Shown in pieces: positions 55,631 through 64,000 of a DNA stretch of 64,000 bases; within the stretch, counting starts at the first letter, position 1; the number at the start of each line of letters is the position of its first letter. The stretch lies in assembly GCA_964016985.1 (NCBI GenBank), contig OZ024826.1:63556910-63620909 (forward strand), given 5' to 3'. Under the pieces are notes generated by a model that was not told the DNA's origin, made no database searches, and worked only from the letters and a program-made list of their open reading frames with translations. The position numbers and the translations under genes are program-made. The DNA is from Anodontia alba. Its lineage: Eukaryota > Mollusca > Bivalvia > Lucinida > Lucinidae.

Positions 55631-57710
55631 ATGAAGATCGTTCACAGCGTTTATGGACATATAAAAGCACGGTGGGATAATCACCAAAACTGTTTATCAT
55701 GTTCTTCTTGTTCCAGGTTGTCAACTTGTCTTTGGTCAGAGAAGACCTGGATCCTTGCAGACAAACGACCAACGTATTCTGCAAGAAGATCAGTTATGAG
55801 AAAGAAAAAACAGAATAAGAAGAGACTGGCTGTCAATTCAGATGCGTCTGAAGACAATTCTTTTGATGGGAGCACCACCCCACAGGGCTATACTGCCAGG
55901 GGTAAGACCCATCATGGTGGCGACTATATGGATGTTGAGTGCATCCAAAGTATGTCCACCAGTCACCGGTCCACCAGTTACTGGTCAACCAGTCACTGGT
56001 CAGCCAGTCACCGGTCAACCACACTGGTCAGCCAGTCACGGTCAACCAGGCACCAGTCAGTTTATCACCGGTCAACCAGGCACTGATCAACCAGTCACTG
56101 GTCACCAGTCACCAGTCATCCATCACTGGTCATTCAGTGGTTACCAGTCACCAGGCACCGGGCATTTAATCACCAGGCACCAGTCACTGGACACCAGTCA
56201 ACTTATCAAGCACCGGTCATCATGCATTATTAGATCGGCAATGAAAACCGGGTAGCCAATCAATCACACAGGGGTTCTGAGCATTCATTCCCGAATGAGC
56301 CTCAGAATCCTACAGCTTCAAAGAGAGTTTTATTAACTCTAGAGCCAGACTTTAGTCAGATGTCGGATGCAAGTATCATTATAGGTCCTCCTAGTAATAC
56401 TTGGCAGTCCACAGACAGGTACACATCTCAAACTAGGCAAGTAGGAGAGATCAGCCTAAAACAAAACACAAAACAAAGAAGAGGAGAAGACATAGATCGT
56501 CTTCTTCCTCCTCTTCTAGATTGTCCTCTTTGGCTTCTCATAGGAGAAGCAAAAGATCAAAGAGGTCCAAACACACAAGAGAAGAAGACATTCGATGTTC
56601 TTCTTCTTCTTCCTCTTCTTCTAGTCATTCTATGAATGATTATGGTAGATATAAAAGAACTAGACAATCTCCTCAGGTTGCAGAAGTTCTGAAAATGCCG
56701 CAACCTGCTAAGACCATGGAACATACACCTATCATACATTTTGATAATGTGGTGCAACAATCTTCAAAGGACACAGGCTCCGAATCGGAGTCGGAAACCT
56801 GGTCCTTTGACAGGGCTATAAATGAAGTATTTAGACTTTTCCACAGGAGTTATGTAGTCTCCAATAATAACATTATTAGTGCTCCCACAATCAAAACAAA
56901 TGGAAAATACCACAAAGTTTATACAGAGCAAAATAGACTCTGAAAACTTTGGTAAAGATTGGCTATGCCCTCAGCATTTAGTTTCGTCCTTGGCTCCGAG
57001 GAAATACTACAAAAGCCATAACCAGTATTTTCCTATGGGGAATCTTTCCCAGCTACAATCCGAAACTTTGTTATTGGATATTTCTAGCAGGGGAAGATGT
57101 TCCATCCCAGTCAAAAATCTAAAATTCTTGGAAAAGAGAGCTCACAAATTAGTGGATTAATTCTCACGCGGATTTGTTCTCTTCAGCAGCCTACTTATGT
57201 CTCCAACAGGAGTCCATGTCAGTCACTGCCCTGTCTAGACTCTTGGAGGCTGTGTCCAAATCCATTAGGCATATGACAGCAATGTCAACTATTCTGGCCA
57301 CAGAGCTATTTCCGGCTAGACATGACGCAGCAATAGCCACATCAAAGTTATTACTGGAAAATGCCGGTTACAAACTGAGGAATGCTCCAATCAATGCTAA
57401 ATCTTTGTTTGATAACAAAAACAAAGAAGTTGCTAAATCTAATTACGAAGCGCAACAACAGAGATTTCTAGCATCTTCCTCAACTAATACTAATGTACAA
57501 CAACAAAAATCATCTTATTCTGCTTCAGGACCGTTTAAAAGACCTAGACAGCTGAATAAATCATCTAGACCTAAACAGAACCAACTGTACAGGTCTAAAA
57601 CTCAAACCCAGTCCTTTAAGTCCGGTACTAGAAAGGATTTTAATAAGAGGAGTAGTAACATGAAACAGTTCCCCTCCTCTAAACATGCCTCTTCTTCCAC
57701 AAAGTTCTGA
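55631..57710 (+). pseudogene. DIRS Gag-like protein, frameshifted
   Basis: The first ATG is at 55631. The N terminus carries a cysteine cluster (ARWDNHQNCLSCSSC, then Cys and Trp residues) like the zinc-binding start of DIRS first ORFs. A Lys-rich and acidic region follows (about 55800-55900). The frame then meets the minisatellite at 55950-56220. After stops the reading resumes in another frame at about 56480-56943 (Arg/Ser-rich RRSKRSKRSKHTREEDI, then GSESESETWSFDRAINEV), shifts again (56879-57160), has a TAA at 57157, and ends as 57174-57710 (ARHDAAIATSKLLLENAG, then a Ser/Lys/Gln-rich basic tail). At least three shifts break it. It overlaps the RT frame. Confidence 0.75.
55950..56220. repeat. 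Minisatellite inside DIRS Gag, 15-bp related units
   Basis: Repeated CCAGTCACTGGTCAA and CCAGTCACCGGTCAA units are followed by degenerate CACCAGTCAC runs. In one frame they encode PVTGQ repeats, so the unit length is a multiple of three. Confidence 0.85.
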
Positions 57711-58765
57711 AAGCCAACCCTTTCCACTGCCTATCTTACCACGTCCAGATATTCCAGTGGGAGGAAGATTGGCCCACTTTGTGGAACAATGGGGAGAACT
57801 AACAAACAACAAATGGGTCCTCTCTATCGTTCGAGACGGTTTCATGATACCATTCAGGTCAACTCCCCATCTTTTGTCAGTTCCCATAAGTCTGAGTCTG
57901 TCAATCTTCCTCCCCGTTACTATGAGAAGAAATCACAGATCTTCTCCAGAAACGGGCAGTGGAAAGGGTACAAGATCCGGGAACTCCCGGTTTTTATCCC
58001 CAGTTATTTCTTGTCTTGAAAAAAAAATGGAAAGTTACATCCGGTAATAGACCTTTCTCTGCTAAATCAATACATAAGGAAACAACCATTCAAGATGGAG
58101 ACAGTCAAGTCAGTACGACAATCAATATTAGTCAACAACTGGATTGTCTCCATAGACCTGACAGATGCTTACCTACATGTTCCAATTCATCCTCAATCCA
58201 GAAAGTATCTTCAGTTCGTGTTCGAAGATCAGGTCTTCCAATTCACGGCCTTACCTTTCAGAATGCCCTAAGTCCGTGAATTTTCACCAGACTGATGAAC
58301 GTAATAGCAGCGAACTTGCATCAACGTGCCATCTCATTATTTCCGTAACTAGACAATTGGCTTATAGGAGATCTAATTCGCAACCGACTAGAATCTCAAA
58401 CAATATATTGCCTTCAAACTATAGGGTTCATTCCAAATCTAAAGAAGTCAGATTTGATACCAGCCCAGAAATTCACCTTTATAGGGATGGAATTTCTTAC
58501 ACAACAGAATATGGTCAGGGTACCAGCAGACCAGGTCGATTCTCTGCTTCTGACTATCAAACTGTTTCTTTCTCAGACTCAAGTTTCGGCATGAACTTTC
58601 CTTTCTCTTTTGGGCAAACTCAGTGCAGCAGCAAACTTTGTTCTCCTAGGCAGGCTACACTTACAACCACTTCAAATGTGTCTCTCATCTGTCTGGAGAC
58701 TTCACATTCTTCCTCTCGATCATCAGGTTCCAATCAACAGGATGATTTGATTCCATTTGAATGAT
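57685..58765 (+). pseudogene. DIRS reverse transcriptase, inactivated
   Basis: It opens with PVGGRLAHFVEQWGEL and SIVRDGFMIPF, characteristic of DIRS and related RTs. The frame changes near 57880, 57960 and 58025. The segment from 58028 reads PVIDLSLLNQYIRK and IVSIDLTDAYLHVPIHP (motif A, Asp present) and LQFVFEDQVFQFTALPF (motif B region). After a further shift, IAANLHQRAISLFP is followed by TAA, then LDNWL, where FPYLDDWL-type catalytic residues are expected. The active-site Tyr codon is therefore a stop and the second Asp is Asn. Further stops lie near 58590 and 58747. The enzyme cannot be functional. Confidence 0.88.
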
Positions 58766-58767
58766 GG

Positions 58768-59457
58768 ATGGACACAAATCGTTTCATTCTAGGAATGTCC
58801 ATTCATCCTCCAGATCCCAATACATTCCTGTTTACAGATGCCAGTTATTATGGATGGGGAGCTCATCTCGAGCCGATGAGACTATCCTTTCATGGTCGCT
58901 GGTCGGAAGACCAATCCCAGCTCCATATCAATATGTTAGAAATGATGGCCATTCGTTTTGCACTGAAGAAAAGCATAAAATACATACACCACCCTTGTGT
59001 TATGATCTCTACCGACAATACAACAGTGGTCTCCTATATCAACAAACAAGGAGGATTTTGATTGATTGTGTTGGGGTTTAACGACACGTCAACCCTTGAG
59101 GGTCATTTTGTGTCGTCTCCCAGAGAAAGGGAGAAAAGAGATAGAAGAGAGAGTAGAGGAGATGAAAAAGAGGGACAGGGAAGAAAGAGGAACAGGAATG
59201 AAAGTGAAGAAACAGAAGAACTAAAAACATTCCCCCTCTACCCTTACCCACTACAAGGATAGCAGGCCTTGCCCAACTGTAAGCCAATATCAGTTGGACG
59301 CCCCAGTGATGTAAGATACACACATTCTTCCAACCTATGCGTAGAGGTATGGGAGATCCTCCATTGGTGCTTGGAACATGATATCATGATCAGAGTTCGT
59401 CATATTCCAGGCAGATTCAATATATTGGCAGACCGTCTTTCGAGATTAGACTGACCT
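58768..59457 (+). pseudogene. DIRS RNase H domain, split by an insertion
   Basis: RNase H degrades the RNA strand of the hybrid. Catalytic acids are visible: FTDASYYGWGAHL, NMLEMMAIRFAL and ISTDNTTVVSYI; ADRLSRLD near 59430 supplies the last. After KQGG (about 59055) foreign DNA breaks the domain. It resumes at THSSNLCVEVWEILHWCLEH (about 59312). The frame is the same on both sides of the insertion. A TGA follows SRLD at 59452-59454 and separates the next domain. Confidence 0.87.
59056..59311 (-). mobile_element. Insertion in DIRS RNase H, probable SINE-like fragment
   Basis: On the minus strand it has GACGTGTCGTTAAACCCC then AACACAATCAATC at its end, like a SINE tail. The middle is pyrimidine-rich, with TCTCCC/CTCTCTTC repeats. 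It differs from SINE families 1 and 2. I find no clear target duplication or tRNA head. Confidence 0.5.
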
Positions 59458-60036
59458 CTCAAAACAGAATGGGTTTTGGATCAATCAGTGGCGAATTCCA
59501 TTTTTCAAATGCTCAATTATCCCAATGTGGATTTGTTTGCGACACAATTCAATCACAAATTCCCATTTTATGTATCTCCCGGACATCATACCTTAGCGAT
59601 AGACGCATTGTCAGTGAACTGGAACTGTCTTCATGCATATGCATTTCTACCAACAATTCTGATACCTTCTGTACTAGCCAAGATATGTTTATCTCGGTGC
59701 AGAATAGTTCTTATTGCTCCTGTTTGGCCCCAACGTCCGTGGTTCTCAGAGGTGATACAACTATTAGTATCAGCTTCAATTTGTCTTCGGCTCTTTCCAA
59801 ACTTACTGACACAATCAATAGGAAAATTTCAACATCGAAATCTCCCATTACTTGCTCTTCACGCTGGGGAGTTATCAAGCAGTCAATTAGAGATAAAAAT
59901 GTTTCACAAAACGTTGCAGACTTTATCTCAAAATCAAAATGAACATCTACTCAGAAAGTCTATGATTCAAAATGGGTCGTATACTCCAATTGGTGTCATA
60001 GAAAGAAGGTTAATCCAGTCTCAGCCCCTCTTATAG
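59458..60036 (+). pseudogene. DIRS linker / methyltransferase-position domain
   Basis: Reads LKTEWVLDQSVANSIFQ, NVDLFATQFNHKFPFYVS, DALSVNWNCLHAYAFLP and VLIAPVWPQRPWFSEVI, a block conserved between RNase H and recombinase in DIRS-group elements and placed where DIRS1 carries its methyltransferase-like domain. The segment is open from 59455 to 60036 in the RNase H frame. I do not see a convincing SAM-binding motif, so enzymatic activity is not claimed. Confidence 0.7.
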
Positions 60037-60862
60037 TAATAGCCGACTTCCTTGTGTATCTCTTTTCTGAGAAAAAATATCAAATAAGTACCATCAAGGG
60101 CTATAGATCCATGATCTCAAATACTCTTAAATTTAAGACTGGTAATAGAATCGGATCTAACCTAGTCTTGTCAGAATTAATTAGATCTTTTGAATTGCAA
60201 CGTCCAGTACAATGATCTTACCCCAAAAGGGGATTTATCTTGGGTCTTAGTCTGCCCCATATGAACCTCTACATAAGGCATCTAAACTTCACGTTACGAT
60301 TAAAACAGCCTTTCTATTAGCTCTTGCCACTGCTAAAAGATGCAGCAAAGTTCATGCTTTGGCAATGGATGCAAATCATTTAAGATTCAATCAGTCTGAT
60401 GGTTCAGTATCATTGATAGTACAAACTGGGTTTTTGGCTAAGAATCAGCTTCTGTCCATTTGCCCAGATCCTATAGTTATCCTGAGTTTAGCTTGAACAT
60501 GTAAAAGGAAACAACTGGATAGACTTTTATGCCCGATAAGAGAATTAAAATATTACCTTAAGATGACTAGTTCTTATCATCAGAATAGAACTAGATTATT
60601 TCTACCAATTAACGACAATCGTGACATCTCTAAGGCTTGTGTCTCGAGGTGGGTAACATTTACTAGTAAGCATGCCTATAGGAAACTCTCCCATAGAGAC
60701 ATCTCTGTCCTAAAAATCAAAGCTCATGAAGTTAGGGCGCTATCTGCTTCTTGAGCATTCTTTGATAAGGTTCCGCTCAGCGAAATACGCAAAGCAGCAG
60801 TATGGAATCAATCTTCTACTTTTGCTAAATTCTACCTGAGAGACATGTCTCAAAACAAGTAG
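60034..60862 (+). pseudogene. DIRS tyrosine recombinase, inactivated
   Basis: The recombinase would insert the circular DNA intermediate. The N-terminal part reads IADFLVYLFSEKKYQIS and TIKGYRSMISNTLKF (core-binding region). The catalytic part shows an Arg in ALATAKRCSKVHALAM, HEVRALSAS (the H-x-x-R pair) and a Tyr in TFAKFYLRDMSQNK just before the stop at 60860-60862. It is broken by frame changes and stops at about 60212, 60497 and 60752. Arrangement and final Tyr spacing fit the family. Confidence 0.87.
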
Positions 60863-61159
60863 CTAATCTTCACACTTTGGGCCCAATAATTGTTGCCCAA
60901 AAAGTGGGGGTTGGGATGGGGGGGGGGGGGGGTCAGGAAAATAGAGTCTTTGGTGCCTAGAGAAGACTGACAGCCTCCAAAGCCTATGTCACATATATGA
61001 AGGTAATTAATATCTTACATATATGTTAGGAATTTAGATCATTCTTAGGGTTACAATATCATGAATGTGTCTTATTCCTTAGAGTTTCCTGAAGTATAGG
61101 AATTCTAAATATATTATTTGTGTTAGAACTAGGAGAGCTCCTCCCTCCTAATCTGCAAA

Positions 61160-61446
61160 TTCTAGCACATTATCATCATAATATCATAATCGGATTTTTG
61201 ATTAACGTCCAGGTACAGGGGCAACATCCACATCAGTGGGCCCCCTTCCAGATAGCTGGCTTGCTGCACGCATGGCAGATCTCACACCAGATCTCCAGGT
61301 ACGTCTATCATGAGGGTTGATAGCCGAGAGCTTCCACTCTCTGCAATCCCTCTCTGTCAGCTGCTTCCATGTCATTTTGGGCCTCCAGGCCCACGCTTTC
61401 CATCAACCTGTATGTCAAAGGCTGTCTTGATTGCATCACTGGAGCG
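61160..61446 (-). mobile_element. RTE-like LINE 3' fragment, copy 3
   Basis: The reverse complement matches about 1225-1490 of copy 1: GATGCAATCAAGACAGCC, GTGGGCCTGGAGGCCCAAA, the C-terminal codons and an ATTATGATGAT tail. It lies inside the DIRS element, so it inserted after it, unless the DIRS ICR was rearranged here. Confidence 0.88.
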
Positions 61447-61535
61447 TTATCTATAGGTTAATGTATTGTGCAGTTAAAATGAAGTTTTTAAAAGTAAAAC
61501 ATATTTTAACTAACAATACTTAACCTATAGATTAG
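61447..61535 (+). repeat. DIRS internal complementary region (ICR)
   Basis: First half (about 61447-61484): CTATAGGTTAATGTATTGTG, then CAGTTAAAATGAAG, is the reverse complement of the left outer end. Second half (about 61481-61535): TTTTTAAAAGTAAAACATAT then AACAATACTTAACCTATAG is the reverse complement of the right outer end (61740-61785). This is the signature by which DIRS circles are completed. Confidence 0.92.
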
Positions 61536-61582
61536 AGAATACCACCTTTCTCCCCGCATAGCTCAGTTATATTGTATATCCT

Positions 61583-61785
61583 TCAAAGAAACTGACATGT
61601 GATCAAAAGAGCGGGAAGAGTGACATCACACAGGTAACTGCCTAAGGGACCTTCTGGATGAAGACTCTTTAAGACGACTGAACTGTTGTTTTTCTATGGA
61701 AGGTTTGAAATATAGAACAGAATAGCACATTATCTATAGGTTAAGTATTGCTAGTTAAAGTATGTTTTACTTTTAAAAACTTCAT
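61583..61785 (+). repeat. DIRS right inverted terminal repeat
   Basis: AAAGAAACTGACATGTGATC, GACATCACACAGGTAACTGC, CTAAGGGACCTTCTGGAT, TTTCTATGGAAGGTTTG, TTATCTATAGGTTAAGTATT and TTTTACTTTTAAAAACTTCAT are inverted relative to the left repeat. Confidence 0.9.
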
Positions 61786-61796
61786 ATTAATGCTAG

Positions 61797-63233
61797 TTTT
61801 ATTAGCTCACCTGAGCTATGTTCAGGATAAGCTATAGTGATCACTTTTTGTCCCTTGTCTGTCCATCTGTCCGTCCATTCACATTTTCAAAGGATCTCCT
61901 CTGAAGCCGCTGAGTGGCCCCATATATTTGTATGAGAAAATGTTGAGAATTTCAAACAACTTCTCCTCTGAAGCCATTGGGCTAATGTTGTTCAAATTTC
62001 ATATGAAGGCTCCTTGGGGCGGGGGAACGAAAGATTGCAAAAATGGTCGCAGTCCATTGACCAAGATGGCCGCCATGCCCATATATGGTAAAAACATTTA
62101 AAAATCTTCTCCAGAACCGAAGATGTCTTGGGGCTGAATCTTTGCACAAATCATTTGGGACCGGAGGTATACCAAAGTTGCTAAAATGATGGTTGTACAT
62201 TGATGTTTGACCTTTTTATGGCAGTCAAGTTTGCTTCCCTAGGCATTTGTATGGGCCCCATACATTTGTATGGGAAAAATGTCAAGAATTTCAAACAACT
62301 CCTCTGAAGCCGCCAGACTAATGTTGCTCAAATTTCATGTGGAGTCTCCTTGGGACGGGGGAACAAAAGATTGCTAAAATGGTTGCGGTCCACTGACAAA
62401 GATGGCAACCATGCCCATGTATATCCCTTGAGGGTTATCTGCCCTAAAGACTATGATCCAGTTGTGTTGAAACTTGATGAGGAGCCTAGTAGACACAAAA
62501 CAGCTAAAACTGAGCTGATGGAAAATCCAAGATGGCTGCCACAGCCACCATCTTGAAAATCAATTTTCAACATCTCTTCATTTGAGTTGAAACTTGCTCT
62601 GTAGCAACAGGATGACTTCTGGATTGAAATAAGATAAAATCATGTCCATCTGAAATCCAAGATGGCCGCCATCTTGAAAATCTGTTTTGGACATTTTCTC
62701 ACAAACCACAAGGCCAATTAGGCTGTAGCAACAGGTTGACTTGTAAATGAATAATAGCTGAAATCATGCCAATTGGAAATCCAAAATGGCCGCCATAGCC
62801 ACCATCTTGAAAACCAATTTTTAACTTCTCAAAAACCATTGGGTGATTTAAGTTGAAACTTACACTATAGCAACAGAATGACCTCTAGATTGAAAAAAGC
62901 TAAAATTGTGCCAATCGGAAATCCAAGATGGCCACCACAGCCGCCATCTTGAAAATCTATTTTGGACATCTCCTTGCAAACCACTCTACAAATTAAGTCA
63001 AAACTTATCATGGAACAAGTGACCGACCAGAGATATAAAAATAGCTAAAATCATGTTGATTGTAAATCCAAAATGGCCACCACAGCCACCATCTTGAAAA
63101 TTGATTTTTGATTTAACCCAGTGAACCGTTGGGGGATTAGAGTTAAAACTTACACTGTAGCAACAGGATGACCTCTAGATAAAAAATAGCTCAGATAGTG
63201 CCGATCAGAAATCCAACATGGCCACCACATCTT
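61797..63233 (+). mobile_element. Array element, type B, copy 3
   Basis: The left end TTAGCTCACCTGAGCTATG with TTCAGGATAAGC begins only 12 bases after the DIRS end. The internal order of long units (GCATTTGTATGGGCCCCAT) then short units (CACTGTAGCAACAGGATGAC; AAATCCAAGATGGCC) is as in 16203. It ends CACATCTTGTT against the next element. Confidence 0.8.
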
Positions 63234-64000
63234 GTTAGCTCACCTGAACCAAAGGCTCTCTGGATGAACTATTGTGATCACTTGCCATCCGTCGTCTGTT
63301 GTCCCTTCGTCCGTCCGTCTGTAAACACCTTTGAATCTCCTCTGGAACCCCTGGGCCAATTTTCTTCCAACTTCATGTGGAGCCTTCTGTTAAAGGGGGA
63401 TTGAAAATTTATACAAATGGTCACGGTCCGTATATCAAGATGGCCTCAATGCCCATATACGTATGGTAAAAACACTTAACAATCTTCTCCAGAAACAAGA
63501 AAGCTTTGGGGGTGAATATTAGTATATAGCATCATGGACTCAAGATCTACCAAGTTTATTCAAATGATGACCGTAGATTGACCTTTGACATTTTATGGCA
63601 AGGTCAAATTTGCATCCCCATAAATTTGTATGGGGAAAACGTTGAAGTCATTTTCTCAAAATGTATTTAAGACTAATGGGTGGAACTTACAATGTATGAT
63701 TAAAGTAGTAAAACATTTTAGTTATAATCAAAATTTTGTCCCCTGAGGGTTTTCTGCACTTGCCACTGGGCAATTTTACCATACTTAATGGCTGAGTGTT
63801 TAAAGTAGTAAAACATTTTAGTTATAACCAAAACTTTGTTCCCTGGGGGTTATCTGCCCTTGCCCCTGGGCTATTTACATGTATAAAATTGTGTAATTTT
63901 TAAATGTCTTCTTCTCTTAAACCATTTGAGCAATTTTCACTAGATATAACATGGGGCCTTCTGTCAAAAAGGTATTGCCAATTGTTCAAATGGTTCCGCG
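63234..64000 (+). mobile_element. Array element, type E with left end, cut by window
   Basis: The left end TAGCTCACCTGAACCAAAGG is followed by GTCCCTTCGTCCGTCCGTC. E-type units follow (GGTATATAGC-like, TTTGTATGGGGAAAACG, GGTTATCTGCCCTTGCCCCT), and a new unit begins at about 63897 with AAATGTCTTCTTCTCTTAAA. The right end is outside the window. This copy supplies the left end missing from 22028 and 51111. Confidence 0.72.

Larger units (their letters stand above)
55240..61785 (+). mobile_element. DIRS-type tyrosine-recombinase retrotransposon, structurally complete
   Basis: Terminal repeats are inverted: about 55240-55421 against about 61583-61785. An internal complementary region at 61447-61535 matches both outer ends. 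Coding order is a Gag-like protein, RT, RNase H, a DIRS-type linker domain and a tyrosine recombinase. This is the DIRS1 layout, in which the element circularises through the ICR and is inserted by the recombinase without target duplication; none is seen. Later damage includes an insertion in RNase H (about 59056-59311), a LINE fragment (61160-61446) and many point lesions. A run of about 14 G lies near 60918-60932. Confidence 0.93.

Overview
This window looks like nuclear DNA from a mollusc, most probably a marine bivalve. The evidence is eukaryotic: tRNA-headed SINEs with perfect target-site duplications, two non-LTR retrotransposon lineages, a tyrosine-recombinase (DIRS-type) retrotransposon, a mariner transposon, TTAA-flanked MITEs, and many composite repeats built as hairpin end, short simple repeat, tandem array of about 120-170 bp units, hairpin end. 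That last architecture resembles the 'pearl'/Helentron-like non-autonomous elements described from bivalves. There are no operons, ribosome binding sites or prokaryotic genes. I cannot name the species.

Layout. 1-1.5 kb: an RTE-like LINE entering from the left edge with a PHD-type zinc finger embedded in its ORF, followed by a DIRS terminal fragment. 1.8-4.1 kb: a satellite of about 157 bp units. 4.5-8.6 kb: a candidate TIR element holding a SINE, a minisatellite, a piggyBac-type MITE, and the only likely host coding sequence, a 41-codon terminal exon at 7117-7244 (+). 8.9-27.3 kb: nearly continuous array-bearing repeats, broken by SINEs and a 1285-bp mariner (13780-15064). 27.4-41.9 kb: AT-rich DNA with minisatellites, hairpin MITEs, nested array elements and a composite SINE. 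42.0-51.1 kb: one array element split by a 7.1-kb LINE insertion, which itself carries an RTE fragment. 51.1-55.1 kb: another array element with two further array elements inside it. 55.2-61.8 kb: a structurally complete but mutated DIRS element with inverted terminal repeats and an internal complementary region. 61.8-64 kb: more array elements, running off the right edge.

All recognised transposon proteins are broken by stops or frameshifts. The LINE ORF2 at 45.5-49.5 kb is the least damaged. Nested insertions give a relative chronology at several places. The most interesting non-coding signals are: (i) eight exact AGGTCAnnnTGACCT palindromes plus one IR1 site inside three tandem arrays; (ii) a recurrent YY1-like AAGATGGC core arranged as palindromes in otherwise different arrays; (iii) composite SINEs bounded by one TSD; (iv) a 432-bp duplication inside the LINE RT whose copies differ at the motif A aspartate; (v) the DIRS internal complementary region, with both halves matching the element's own ends.
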